Shown here one piece after another: positions 21,278-30,141 of a stretch of 64,000 nt of DNA. Within the stretch, counting starts at the first letter, position 1. Each line of letters opens with the position of its first letter. The notes under the pieces are model-generated. The model saw only the letters and a program-made list of their open reading frames with translations, did not search any database and was not told the origin of the DNA. Made by a program: the position numbers and the translations under genes. Source of the stretch: Flavobacterium sandaracinum (GTDB lineage: Bacteria > Bacteroidota > Bacteroidia > Flavobacteriales > Flavobacteriaceae); NCBI RefSeq assembly GCF_004349135.1, contig NZ_SMFN01000005.1:1-64000 (forward strand), read 5' to 3'.

Positions 21278-22972
21278 CTATCTGAAAGTATAATCAACGC
21301 CGGTAACTTGCGAAAGCAATGTTTCTGGGGCATCTAGGATGATGGCGTTTTTTTCGGGTGTGGGCGTAACGGGCGAATTTAGCTTTAAATATTCCTTCAT
21401 GACCGTATGCAAGGTTGCTGTAGTGTTTTTGGCATCCAGAACGCCCTTCATTCTACAAAGCATATCTACAGGGTCGCCATCGCGCTCACACGCCATGATT
21501 GTATACAGTTTATCAGGATCCAAAGGAATATTTTTTATGGTGATGCTTTGTACTCTTTTGTCCATATCGGCAAATGCATTGAATCGTACTTCCATCCCTT
21601 TGAATTTTACAACCCAACCACCAAAACGTTTTGAAGCATCTTGGGCAAAAACATTATTCAGTTCTTTCTCCAGCCAATTTTGCAATTGTTTCCCCGTTAC
21701 TTTTGCGGTTCTTACCGTACTATCAACAGGAAGCATGTCATAAATAAATCCGCTTGTAATGGGAATATTTCCTGTTTCGTCCGGGGTAGTTTTAGGTGGG
21801 CAAAAGCGGAATCCATTTGAAAGATTAATGTCTATTTCAGGAAATTTCCAATGCAATGCATTCAAAATCATAGTATCAATTGGGTTTTCAACTACAAAAT
21901 AGCGGTACAATGGGATGGTACTGTAACCAATAATTTGATTGATTTTTTCGTGATAAACCGCTTCTTTTTCTTTTAATAATTTTTCGATAGATGGATCTGC
22001 TTTTATTAAAGGAGAGTCGACTTCAATTAATTCATAATTGTCTTCGATTACTTTTCCGTTGAGGACGGTCAAATCTAATTTTCCAATAAAAGAACCAAAT
22101 GCGCCTGGCTCTACCACTTTAGCATAAGTACAAACAATGGGTTTCCGAACCCGCTCGTGTGTGTCACCGCCTAAAATGTAGTTGACCCCTTTGCATTCCG
22201 GTCGGTTCGCTAATGCAATTTGCTGCGATAATCCTAGATGTGCGATCATGATTACATAGCTGCATTGTTCCTGATTTCGTAGTACATCTACATAATGTGC
22301 TAGATTTTCCTCGGGATTGGTATATAAAATTCCTTTGCTGTAATTTGGACTTTGTCGCAACGGTACTAAAGGATCCGTGTAGCCTAGAAAACCAATTTTT
22401 GCTCCGGCAATATGCCAAATGGTATAGGGTTGAAAAATAAGTTCACCTCGTTTTCCTTCGCCTAAATCATGGTACATATTAGTACAAATTTTTGGAGCAT
22501 CAAGCGATCCTAATAGCGTTTGCATTTTCCTTTTTCCGTAAATTACTTCCCAGTTTCCAGGAAGATAGAGGTCGTATTGCATTGCATTTAAAATAGGGAC
22601 AAATGCTTCACCAGTAGTTTCTACGCTCAATTCGCTACCTTGAAACATATCGCCAGTATCAATACTGTACGTGTTGGGATTTTTCTTTTTTAATTTTTTC
22701 AACAAGGTTGCCATGTAGGCATAGCCACCTGTTTTTCTAAAAACTACTTTTTCATTTTCCCAAAACAATTCGTCGTGCGGATGAATCTGACAATGCACAT
22801 CCGTGGTTTGAAGAATAGAAATGGTTTGCGGTTTAGTACTATCAATATCTTTATTTAAGTCTAATTCTTCCCTTTGATTTGTATTTGCAATAGCGGAAAT
22901 AGGCGAAATTATCGCAGCTCCAAGCCCTAATGTTCCCACTGATTTTAGAAAATCTCTTCGGTTATTACTCAT
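21278..22972 (-). CDS. SoxB-like thiosulfohydrolase / 5'-nucleotidase-family metallophosphoesterase
   Basis: A 564-residue exported enzyme with a twin-arginine signal (NNRRDFLKS). The N-terminal metallophosphoesterase domain shows Asp58/His60 in QTTDVHCQIH, Asp108 in DTGDMF, Asn140 in GNWEVIYG, MIAHLG and LGGDTHER. The C-terminal 5'-nucleotidase-type domain has INLSNGFRFCPP. GNWEVIYG and NGFRF resemble SoxB (GHWEFTYG, PGFRW) more than ordinary 5'-nucleotidases (GNHEFD). SoxB hydrolyses sulfate from SoxY-bound sulfur and needs two metal ions. No soxYZ or soxXA occurs here, so it may act on a different carrier or small substrate. It lies 99 bases after the DsrE-like gene and ends the operon. 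Confidence 0.8.
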   Translation of the reverse strand: MSNNRRDFLKSVGTLGLGAAIISPISAIANTNQREELDLNKDIDSTKPQTISILQTTDVHCQIHPHDELFWENEKVVFRKTGGYAYMATLLKKLKKKNPNTYSIDTGDMFQGSELSVETTGEAFVPILNAMQYDLYLPGNWEVIYGKRKMQTLLGSLDAPKICTNMYHDLGEGKRGELIFQPYTIWHIAGAKIGFLGYTDPLVPLRQSPNYSKGILYTNPEENLAHYVDVLRNQEQCSYVIMIAHLGLSQQIALANRPECKGVNYILGGDTHERVRKPIVCTYAKVVEPGAFGSFIGKLDLTVLNGKVIEDNYELIEVDSPLIKADPSIEKLLKEKEAVYHEKINQIIGYSTIPLYRYFVVENPIDTMILNALHWKFPEIDINLSNGFRFCPPKTTPDETGNIPITSGFIYDMLPVDSTVRTAKVTGKQLQNWLEKELNNVFAQDASKRFGGWVVKFKGMEVRFNAFADMDKRVQSITIKNIPLDPDKLYTIMACERDGDPVDMLCRMKGVLDAKNTTATLHTVMKEYLKLNSPVTPTPEKNAIILDAPETLLSQVTGVDYTFR

Positions 22973-23071
22973 CGTTTTTAGGTTTTTAGATTTATTCTGT
23001 AGTCAATTTTTTATTGAAAAATTACAGCTAAAATAACGGTGTAGTTTAGTGCAAAAAGTATTCTTTTTTAA

Positions 23072-23491
23072 TTAGAATCCACCTTTGATATAGCTCCATC
23101 CTTGCTCTTGTTTTTCTACAATTTCAGCAATTCCTACCTTTACATATTCTACTTCGGGAATTAATTGGTCTTTTGTTACTTTTTGATTTTCCATTGTGTT
23201 TTCGCATACTAAAAAGCGAACTCCTTTTGCACCAAGCGCTTTTATCGCATTTAATTGCTTCGATTTAGCTGACATTACAAAGGGAAGGCCCATACTGTGA
23301 ATGACAACTTCATATTTGGCATTTGGCCAATGCGCGGTAAGATTATTGAGCTGGTTTATAAATGCCTTTTGTTGCAAGGTATCTACAGCATTTGTAAATT
23401 GAAAAACAATTTTGTGATGATTCGCTCTCTTTTGAGCAAAAGCACTAACTGAAAAAAATCCTACTAGAACAATCAATTTTAGATTTCTCAT
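23072..23491 (-). CDS. Periplasmic DsrE/DsrF-like sulfur-carrier protein
   Basis: A 139-residue protein with a cleavable signal peptide (ends SAFAQ, residue 20) and a DsrE-type fold. The single conserved cysteine Cys96 lies in VRFLVCENTM, the usual position of the sulfur-binding Cys in DsrE/TusD relatives. Most DsrE proteins are cytoplasmic; here export puts it in the periplasm, with the TsdA-like cytochrome six bases upstream and the SoxB-like enzyme downstream. A job as periplasmic sulfane carrier in place of SoxYZ is attractive but inferred. Confidence 0.82.
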   Translation of the reverse strand: MRNLKLIVLVGFFSVSAFAQKRANHHKIVFQFTNAVDTLQQKAFINQLNNLTAHWPNAKYEVVIHSMGLPFVMSAKSKQLNAIKALGAKGVRFLVCENTMENQKVTKDQLIPEVEYVKVGIAEIVEKQEQGWSYIKGGF

Positions 23492-23496
23492 TTATT

Positions 23497-24594
23497 TTAT
23501 TTTTTAGATTTCAATTTTTCAGCCGCTTCTTCCATTTTCTTTTTTGCTTCTTTAATTGGTTTAAATGGTCCGAATTTATGTTGTGTTTCAGAATATTTAT
23601 CAGAATAGGGCCCAAAAGGATGATCGATTGGTTTTTTAGAAATTTTTGGCCAATCCTTACTTAGATCCTTTGATGGCCTTTCAAGACTTTCCACATAAGC
23701 TGCGATATCCCAAGACTCCTCATCAGATAATTGCGGATTTTCATAAGTTGCACCTAACGGCATGTTGTATTTTATGTATCCTGCAAAACGACTGATTCTA
23801 AACAATCCAGCCCCGCTATTATAGGAATTAGTACCCCAAAGCGGTGGATACGTATATTCTTTTTTATCTTCGGCTAAAATTCCCTGACCATTGACTTGAT
23901 GGCAACTGGCGCATTTGGCATCATATAACACTTTCCCTTTGATTGGATTGGCGGCACGATCTAAATACTCTAAATCATAAATTCCAGCCGCATTTGCCTC
24001 TTTGCCTTTTGGAACAGTACTCCCAATATATTCGATGTAGGCAATCATGGCTTTCATCTCTTTTTCATCTTCTTGGAGCGGTTGGCCATTTAAGCTTCTT
24101 TCCATGCAATCATTGACTCTTTTGTATAAATTTTCAACTTGACCACTCCTTGCTCTCATCTTTGGATACATGGAATATACGGAGCCATAATTATTTCCCC
24201 ATGGTTTGGTACCTGCATCTAAGTGGCAATTGTTGCAATTCATACCATTGCTGATTTGTTTCACACTACCATTTGGACCAAAATATTTAGCCGTATGAGC
24301 AATTAAGTCTTTGCCATATTCCACTTCTTGTTTTAAAATGGTATCTGTAATCAGATCAATGTCCGCTGGTTTCCAGAATTTTGCCATTTCATTTTGCAAA
24401 ATCACCTTTTTCTTGGCATCGGTATAAAGGGAATCAGTATTAGTTTCACTATTTTGAAACCAAGTTGTGATTGTTGAATTGAAAAACAAAACTAGAAACA
24501 ATGCCATTACTAAGAATATAATTGTTGTAAAAAGATAGATTAATCTTTTTACAAGAAGTTTTAATTGGACTATATTTTGTTTTTCAGTGTTCAT
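23497..24594 (-). CDS. TsdA-like di-haem c-type cytochrome (thiosulfate dehydrogenase family)
   Basis: A 365-residue protein anchored by an N-terminal helix (about 18-40) with two c-type haem sites, C120-NNCH and C228-ASCH. The surrounding sequence, MNCNNCHLDAGTKPWGNNYG, KMRARSGQVENL and RVNDCMERSLNG, follows the TsdA family, which joins two thiosulfates to tetrathionate or does the reverse. SoxXA-like and other di-haem cytochromes share parts of this. The C-terminal 40 residues are lysine-rich. It is third in the operon YeeE/YedE pair, cytochrome, DsrE, SoxB-like. Activity direction cannot be read from sequence. Confidence 0.83.
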   Translation of the reverse strand: MNTEKQNIVQLKLLVKRLIYLFTTIIFLVMALFLVLFFNSTITTWFQNSETNTDSLYTDAKKKVILQNEMAKFWKPADIDLITDTILKQEVEYGKDLIAHTAKYFGPNGSVKQISNGMNCNNCHLDAGTKPWGNNYGSVYSMYPKMRARSGQVENLYKRVNDCMERSLNGQPLQEDEKEMKAMIAYIEYIGSTVPKGKEANAAGIYDLEYLDRAANPIKGKVLYDAKCASCHQVNGQGILAEDKKEYTYPPLWGTNSYNSGAGLFRISRFAGYIKYNMPLGATYENPQLSDEESWDIAAYVESLERPSKDLSKDWPKISKKPIDHPFGPYSDKYSETQHKFGPFKPIKEAKKKMEEAAEKLKSKK

Positions 24595-24600
24595 AATTTT

Positions 24601-25098
24601 TTAATGAGGAAGTTTCTCTCTAAAATAGCCATATACCCAAGTTCCTACTATAGCAGCCAACAAGGTAACAATCATCACAGTAGCTCCAGTTCCTATTTGT
24701 GCAAACAAGGGTCCTGGACACGCTCCTGTTACTGCCCAACCGAGTCCAAAGATCAGTCCGCCATATATTTGTCCTTTGTTGAACGTTTTGTCGTGAAATT
24801 CAATTTTCTCGCCATAAATGGTTTTAATATTGAACTTTTTAATAATAAAAATAGATAGCATTCCCACTACAACGGCGCTTCCTATAATTCCATACATGTG
24901 AAAAGATTGAAACCGAAACATTTCCTGAATGCGATACCAGCTGATTACTTCAGCTTTGATAAATACAATACCAAATAATATACCTATGATTAAGTATTTT
25001 AAATTGTGATACCATTTGTGTTCTAAATGACTCTCGTTGATACAGACCGTATCTAAAGAACGCGTTTCGAAATCTGTATTTTGATCTTTAATTTGCAT
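24601..25098 (-). CDS. YeeE/YedE-family transporter subunit (half 2, GACPGP)
   Basis: A 165-residue membrane protein with four hydrophobic helices and a cytoplasmic N terminus. The motif WAVTGACPGP (Cys127) is the family's conserved cysteine site. Characterised YeeE imports thiosulfate by passing it along such cysteines. Here the transporter is split into two genes, this and the one 10 bases upstream, as in PmpA/PmpB-type pairs. It is followed six bases later by the TsdA-like cytochrome. Substrate is probably thiosulfate or another sulfane compound; direction is unknown. Confidence 0.88.
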   Translation of the reverse strand: MQIKDQNTDFETRSLDTVCINESHLEHKWYHNLKYLIIGILFGIVFIKAEVISWYRIQEMFRFQSFHMYGIIGSAVVVGMLSIFIIKKFNIKTIYGEKIEFHDKTFNKGQIYGGLIFGLGWAVTGACPGPLFAQIGTGATVMIVTLLAAIVGTWVYGYFREKLPH

Positions 25099-25108
25099 AA
25101 TTAATTTT

Positions 25109-25678
25109 TTAAAGTGAAAGAATGAAGGGTAAAATAAAATTAGCCATAATCAATCCGCCAATAAAGAAACAACACGTTGCTATAAGCGATGGCAGTTGTA
25201 AATTCGACAAACCTGAAATGGAATGACCACTAGTGCAACCTCCTGCATAACGGGAACCGAAACCAATGAAGAAACCTCCAATAACCATCATGAAAAATCC
25301 TTTAAGGGTAAACAAACTTTCCCAGGAAAACAATTGTTCTGGCAACATGCCATAAATAGATGTGATTCCGTAGGTAGATAACTCTGTTTTTAGATTATCG
25401 TTTATCAATATCGGATCTGGATTTGATAAAAATTGGAATGCGATAACGCCACCAAGTAAAATACCGAAAACGAAAAACATATTCCAGATTTCTTTTTTCC
25501 AATCGTATTTAAAAAAGGCAATATTTGCAGGCAAACACATGGCACAAGTATGACGTAATGAGGCGCTAATTCCAAATGATTTGTTTCCAATGAGCAATAA
25601 TGCTGGTACTGTAAGTCCAACTAATGGTCCTGCAATATACCAAGGCCAAGGTTGTTTGATTATTTCTAAAATTTCCAT
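25109..25678 (-). CDS. YeeE/YedE-family transporter subunit (half 1, GGCTSGH)
   Basis: A 189-residue membrane protein of about five helices. The signature RYAGGCTSGHSISG (Cys148) is the hallmark of YeeE/YedE proteins, and a further CAMC pair occurs at 45-48. With the following gene it makes up a full-length YeeE-like thiosulfate transporter. It is the first gene of the operon and is preceded by the shared dyad (25698-25741). Confidence 0.9.
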   Translation of the reverse strand: MEILEIIKQPWPWYIAGPLVGLTVPALLLIGNKSFGISASLRHTCAMCLPANIAFFKYDWKKEIWNMFFVFGILLGGVIAFQFLSNPDPILINDNLKTELSTYGITSIYGMLPEQLFSWESLFTLKGFFMMVIGGFFIGFGSRYAGGCTSGHSISGLSNLQLPSLIATCCFFIGGLIMANFILPFILSL

Positions 25679-25697
25679 ATTTGTTGATTTATTGATG

Positions 25698-25741
25698 CAA
25701 AGATCAAATTTATTAAGGAGTAGTTATGTTACTTTTGTCAC
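25698..25741 (-). promoter_or_regulatory. Crp/Fnr-type operator and -7 element for the YeeE/YedE-TsdA-DsrE-SoxB operon (site C)
   Basis: Dyad GTTACTTTTGTCAC at 25728-25741, centre 25734.5. The reverse-strand GATCTTTG at 25705-25698 keeps TTTG of the -7 element but not TA; its last G is again 36.5 bp from the dyad centre. A better TAnnTTTG match, TAAATTTG, lies seven bases upstream, so the exact -7 choice is open. Confidence 0.68.
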
Positions 25742-25774
25742 ACAAGAAAAAAAAAGTAAAAAATGGCATTGATT

Positions 25775-26344
25775 TTATTTCTTTACTAACTCGTCTAACT
25801 TTTCTCGGAACGAATCACTATTCCAATTTGCTGTTCCAATTTTGGATACAATCACATTTCCTGATTGATCAATAAGATAGGTTGCTGGAATTGTTGATGA
25901 TTCCATTTCTAAAGGCGGATTTGTAACCGATTGATAAACGGGAAGTGTCAAATTTTCCTTCACCATAAAAGCATTTGCTTTTTCAAAAGAATCTGTAGTG
26001 ACAAACAAAAAGACGATCTTATCTTGATAATCCGTATATAATTTTTGAATACTCGGCATTTCGGCAATGCAGGGTGGACACCAAGTAGCCCAGAAATTTA
26101 TGAACACTATTTTTCCTTTGTATGCTTCTAATGACACCGTCTTTCCAGTGCCATCTTTTAATAGCCACTGATAAGTCGAGAGTTCTTTTTGATCTGTTGC
26201 AGCGATTGTTTTAGGCGAAAAAGCAATTAACCGGTTTAAGTGTACTTTTACAAAAGTGCCTATGGGACTAAACAAAAGCAGTGCTATTAACACGATAAAA
26301 ACAATATTCTGAATAGTAGATTTATTTGATTTTTTTGGTTCCAT
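25775..26344 (-). CDS. TlpA-type membrane-anchored thioredoxin
   Basis: A 189-residue protein with one N-terminal membrane anchor (about 12-32) and a periplasmic thioredoxin fold carrying W88-C-P-P-C92, preceded by FINFWAT. TlpA/ResA proteins reduce disulfides or persulfides outside the inner membrane, often for c-type cytochromes. It is the last gene of DUF202-MFS-TlpA and lies just upstream of the sulfur operon with the TsdA-like cytochrome, so both cytochrome maturation and reduction of periplasmic sulfane sulfur are possible. Confidence 0.9.
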   Translation of the reverse strand: MEPKKSNKSTIQNIVFIVLIALLLFSPIGTFVKVHLNRLIAFSPKTIAATDQKELSTYQWLLKDGTGKTVSLEAYKGKIVFINFWATWCPPCIAEMPSIQKLYTDYQDKIVFLFVTTDSFEKANAFMVKENLTLPVYQSVTNPPLEMESSTIPATYLIDQSGNVIVSKIGTANWNSDSFREKLDELVKK

Positions 26345-26404
26345 TTTTAATTATTATTTTCTAAAAGTAATTTTTTTTGATTTATTTCTAGTATTGTTAA
26401 TTTT

Positions 26405-27619
26405 TTATAAAGCGTCTTGTGTCATTCGGATTTCAATAATTAGGGACGATACAATAGTGATGACGCCTATTAATATAATGGCATAATTGATACCAAATAA
26501 ATCAGCTGTTATTCCTGAAATAATAGCGCCTATCGCATATCCTAAATCTCTCCAAAGTCTGAATGTACCTATGCTTTCCGCTCTTTGATTCGGAGTTGTC
26601 GCCTGTGCGATGGCTGATAAAAAAGTAGGGTAAACTAAAGCGGTTCCCAATCCCAAAAATGCTGAAATTGCTGCCAGTTGATAAAATGCTGAAGCCAAAG
26701 GAATAAAAAGTATCGCTATTCCTTGCAGTAGCATTCCCCAAAATAACATTTTTTTTTTTGAATAAACATCGGACATTTTTCCGGTAATCAATTGGCCAAA
26801 TCCCCAAACAGTAGGATAAATGGCTGTAATAATTCCTATGTTTTGCGAATCATAATTTAAAGAAAGTAGCACAATAGGCAGCAAACCCCAAATCATTCCA
26901 TCATTCAAATTATTAACTAAACCCGCCTGTGTTATAGCACTTAATGTTTTGTTTTTGAAAGTGGTTTCCAGGAAAATATTTTCTAATTTTTGAGTTGTAT
27001 TGGTCGTGTTTTCTTGTTGGACAAATTTTCTAGTATCCTTGACAAAAAACAAAGTCAATAGAAAGCCACTTATGGAAATTCCAATTCCCAAGTAAAAAGG
27101 GTAGGGTGTGATGCCATATTTTTGTGCAATATAACCGGAGAGAAAGGCGACCAACCCAACGGCGAAATAACCAGCAAATTCATTAAGTCCCATCGCTAGT
27201 CCACGATCTTTTTCTCCAACCAAATCAATTTTCATCACTACCGTGCTGCTCCAAGTGAGTCCTTGGCTAATTCCTAACAGAATATTAGCAAAAATCACCC
27301 AATTCCATGATTCAGCATAGATCAAAATAAAGGGTATCGGCAGTGCCAAAACCCAACCAAATAAAAGTAAATTTTTTCTGCCAAATTGGTTTGCTAACTT
27401 ACCCGTAAAATAATTCGTTATGGCTTTTGTAATCCCAAAGGCTATAATAAAAGAGAGAAGTGCTGTTTTTGAGGCAATGCCAAATTCTATTTCGGCAAAC
27501 TTTGGAATAATGGTTCGTTCCATTCCTATCATTCCACCAACAAAGGCATTAACAATAACTAGCAGTGTAAATTGTTTCCAATTATTTTTCAATCCTAATT
27601 TGGTCGTACTCGTTTCCAA
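26405..27619 (-). CDS. Major facilitator superfamily transporter
   Basis: A 404-residue permease with twelve predicted helices and the MFS loop motif GKLANQFGRKN. The substrate is not evident. No ATG lies near the N terminus; the frame begins with TTG at 27619 and the first ATG would remove the first helix, so I accept TTG. It lies 41 bases after the DUF202 gene and 60 before tlpA. Location within the sulfur block hints at import or export of a sulfur compound, but the sequence does not show it. Confidence 0.85.
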   Translation of the reverse strand: METSTTKLGLKNNWKQFTLLVIVNAFVGGMIGMERTIIPKFAEIEFGIASKTALLSFIIAFGITKAITNYFTGKLANQFGRKNLLLFGWVLALPIPFILIYAESWNWVIFANILLGISQGLTWSSTVVMKIDLVGEKDRGLAMGLNEFAGYFAVGLVAFLSGYIAQKYGITPYPFYLGIGISISGFLLTLFFVKDTRKFVQQENTTNTTQKLENIFLETTFKNKTLSAITQAGLVNNLNDGMIWGLLPIVLLSLNYDSQNIGIITAIYPTVWGFGQLITGKMSDVYSKKKMLFWGMLLQGIAILFIPLASAFYQLAAISAFLGLGTALVYPTFLSAIAQATTPNQRAESIGTFRLWRDLGYAIGAIISGITADLFGINYAIILIGVITIVSSLIIEIRMTQDAL

Positions 27620-27660
27620 GGCTCGTATTTATTAATTTGAAAATTTAAAAAAGAGGTTCT

Positions 27661-27969
27661 TTACATCTCATAATATTCTAGTTGATAATCACCAATATGC
27701 TTTTTATTGTTGGCGATGGATTTCCTGTGTTTGAAAAAATTGACTGTTCCTAAAACAAAAATCACAAACGAAGTGACAAAAAGAGCAATTTCAATCAAGA
27801 GACTATTTTCAACTTTTAGTAGGTTTCTCAAACTCAAGCCAGCAATTAAAAAATACATTGATGTCCTCAAAAAGGAAAGAAAAGTAGATTGATTGGCCAA
27901 AATAGTGCGCTGTAAAGCCAATTTTTCTCTTAAAATCAAGTCTTTATTAACTGGTTTTTTCGTCTCCAT
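27661..27969 (-). CDS. DUF202 small membrane protein
   Basis: A 102-residue protein with an N-terminal helical segment (REKLALQRTILANQSTFLSF) and two membrane helices, matching DUF202 (YidH-like). Function unknown. First gene of the DUF202-MFS-TlpA set. No dyad of the sulfur type precedes it. Confidence 0.82.
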   Translation of the reverse strand: METKKPVNKDLILREKLALQRTILANQSTFLSFLRTSMYFLIAGLSLRNLLKVENSLLIEIALFVTSFVIFVLGTVNFFKHRKSIANNKKHIGDYQLEYYEM

Positions 27970-28137
27970 ACTATTTTTTTTTCGAATTAATTTAAAAGGG
28001 AAGTTTTGAAAATGCCGTTTTGAATTTAACGGGTCAAAGCGCTACATCTGATACTGAATCCCTCAAATTTACTCTTTTATTTAAAGTAGTTAAAAAATCA
28101 TTCAGTTTATAAGGCTATCAAGTCCTACCTAAATAAT

Positions 28138-28181
28138 TGTGCAGTTTAAAAACAACTATTTCAGTTGCTTTAAACTGCACA
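28138..28181 (-). terminator. Inverted repeat, probable terminator of the CstB-like 2 - rhodanese operon
   Basis: TGTGCAGTTTAAA at 28138-28150 pairs perfectly with TTTAAACTGCACA at 28169-28181, 21 bases after the rhodanese stop on the reverse strand. The following T tract is weak. The bases between here and the DUF202 start show nothing else. Confidence 0.6.
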
Positions 28182-28202
28182 CTATTTTTATAATTTCGCT
28201 TT

Positions 28203-28520
28203 TTAACTGTTTAGGAATTCATTTACATCCTGCCAAGTTCCGCCATTAGTCACATTTTTAAAGCCATTTCTTTCCAAAATCATTTTGGCTTGACCACTAC
28301 GATTTCCACTACGGCAGAAAACAATAATTTGGTCTTTTCCTTTAAATTGAGCCAATTGATTAGGAACTTGATCTAAAGGAATATTTGTTGATCCTTTTAC
28401 ATGGCCTTCAGCGAATTCTGCTGGGGTGCGCACATCTACTAGAAATGCGCCCTCTTTTATTAATTTTTCCATTTGAGTGGTGTCTTTTTTTGAAAATATA
28501 TTTTTGAAAATTCCAAACAT
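28203..28520 (-). CDS. Single-domain rhodanese (copy 2)
   Basis: A 105-residue sulfurtransferase with a short N-terminal helix and the active loop C69-RSGNRSG. Cytoplasmic. It starts 12 bases after the CstB-like 2 stop, so the two are co-transcribed from site D. It would accept or donate the sulfane sulfur handled by that enzyme. Confidence 0.93.
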   Translation of the reverse strand: MFGIFKNIFSKKDTTQMEKLIKEGAFLVDVRTPAEFAEGHVKGSTNIPLDQVPNQLAQFKGKDQIIVFCRSGNRSGQAKMILERNGFKNVTNGGTWQDVNEFLNS

Positions 28521-28532
28521 AATTAAGTTTTT

Positions 28533-29933
28533 TTAGTATTCAACAGCATTGTTTTGGTTCATCCATTCATTCATTCCCGGAGAATAGTTCAGCACGTTTT
28601 TATAACCGTTTCGTGCTAGTAAGGAATAGGCAATTGCAGCTCTGTCGCCGCCTTGACAATGGATTACTACTTTTTTATCTTTGCTTATTTGATCCATATT
28701 GTTTACTAATGTACCTACAAATACGTTATCAGCTCCTTTTATGTGACCTGCGTTGTATTCAGAAACACCACGAAGGTCAACTATTTGAACATTTTTATCT
28801 TGTTGCAAGGTTTTAAATTCTTCCAATGAAATTTGATTCACAGTCTCTAAAGTACCGCCATGTTCTTCCCATGTATTTGTAGATGGAACGTATCCTTGAA
28901 TGTTGTCTAGTCCTATTCTCATAAGTTTTCTAGTTAAATCATCCAATTGCGCTTCCTCTGCAAGCAGGATAAAAGGCTCCTCATACGCAAGAAACCATCC
29001 AGCCCAAGTGGCAAAAGAATTGTTTCCCTGAATGTTAATACTTCCGGGGATAAAACCTTTGGAAAATTCCGTTTTGTCTCTAGCATCAATTAATTTAGTT
29101 CCTTTGGCTAAAGCCGCTGTTAACTCCGTGTACTCTAATTTTTTCAATTTAGGAACTTCAGTGAGCAGTGGACGATCTACTTTATTTAGCTTTTTCATCA
29201 TTGCAAAATACTTAGGCGGTTCTGGTTGACCCTCCAATAAATAATTTGCAAATCCAGGTTCGTCATTTTCATACTGAAAAGCCCAGTTTCTAATTTTTTC
29301 GTAACCTACTGTTGTACTAGGAACCGCTCCTAATGCTTTTCCACAAGCAGAACCTGCTCCGTGGCCAGGCCATACTTGGATGAAGTCCGGTAAGGATTCA
29401 AATTTTTTAATAGATTGGTACATTTGTTTGGCACCAATATCTTGAGTACCTTTCATTCCTGCTGCTTTTTCAAGTAAATCAGGTCTTCCTACATCTCCAA
29501 CGAAAACAAAATCCCCAGTGAATAACATTACAGGTTCATCGCTCGCAGGGGTATCCGTTAGCAAAAAACTAATGCTTTCCGGAGTATGTCCTGGAGTATG
29601 AATTACTTCTATTTTTAGGTTACCTACTTTAATGACATCGCCATCTTTCAATCCTGAATGCGGGAATTCGTATTTCCAGTCGGATCCACCCTCATCCGAA
29701 AGATACAGCTCAGCCCCTGTCAAAGCCGCAAGTTCTCTAGATCCTGCAAGGAAATCAGCGTGAATGTGCGTTTCTAAAATATGAGTAATTTTCATATTGT
29801 TCTGCTTGGCGATTTCGATATACGTATCAACATCCCTTTTAGCATCAATTACTGCAGCTACTCCAGCTTTCTGGCAACCAATAAAATAACTTGCTTGAGC
29901 AAGACTCTTGTCGTAAACGTGTTGAAAAAACAT
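28533..29933 (-). CDS. CstB-like persulfide dioxygenase with two rhodanese domains (copy 2)
   Basis: A 466-residue paralogue of the enzyme at 10258-11673. The dioxygenase domain has H56-I-H58-A-D60 and WPGHGAGSACGKALG. The first rhodanese module has lost the catalytic cysteine (loop LLAEEAQLDD), so it is a pseudo-rhodanese, as in CstB; the second keeps HCQGGDRA. Copy 1 still has a cysteine at the corresponding place in module one, so the two copies have diverged in the middle domain. It leads a two-gene operon with a rhodanese and is preceded by site D. Confidence 0.92.
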   Translation of the reverse strand: MFFQHVYDKSLAQASYFIGCQKAGVAAVIDAKRDVDTYIEIAKQNNMKITHILETHIHADFLAGSRELAALTGAELYLSDEGGSDWKYEFPHSGLKDGDVIKVGNLKIEVIHTPGHTPESISFLLTDTPASDEPVMLFTGDFVFVGDVGRPDLLEKAAGMKGTQDIGAKQMYQSIKKFESLPDFIQVWPGHGAGSACGKALGAVPSTTVGYEKIRNWAFQYENDEPGFANYLLEGQPEPPKYFAMMKKLNKVDRPLLTEVPKLKKLEYTELTAALAKGTKLIDARDKTEFSKGFIPGSINIQGNNSFATWAGWFLAYEEPFILLAEEAQLDDLTRKLMRIGLDNIQGYVPSTNTWEEHGGTLETVNQISLEEFKTLQQDKNVQIVDLRGVSEYNAGHIKGADNVFVGTLVNNMDQISKDKKVVIHCQGGDRAAIAYSLLARNGYKNVLNYSPGMNEWMNQNNAVEY

Positions 29934-29965
29934 ATCTTTAATTTTTTAGTTCATAATTTATTTTA

Positions 29966-30009
29966 CAAAATTAGGACATGTTTCCCTTATAGTTGGTGAC
30001 TAATGTTAC
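29966..30009 (-). promoter_or_regulatory. Crp/Fnr-type operator and -7 element for CstB-like 2 (site D)
   Basis: Reverse-strand -7 element TAATTTTG at 29973-29966 and dyad GTGACTAATGTTAC at 29996-30009. The centre, 30002.5, is 36.5 bp upstream of the final G of the -7 element, the same as at sites A and B. Confidence 0.75.
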
Positions 30010-30141
30010 ACAGGCTTTTTTAACTGGATAATCTAATGCTTCACTCAAGAAGGAAGACGAAGATAATTCCCGCAGCACTTCTTGTTGTGGCTTTATTTTC
30101 GATTATCAAATTGCATATTGTATCAATTGATATTTTTAAAA

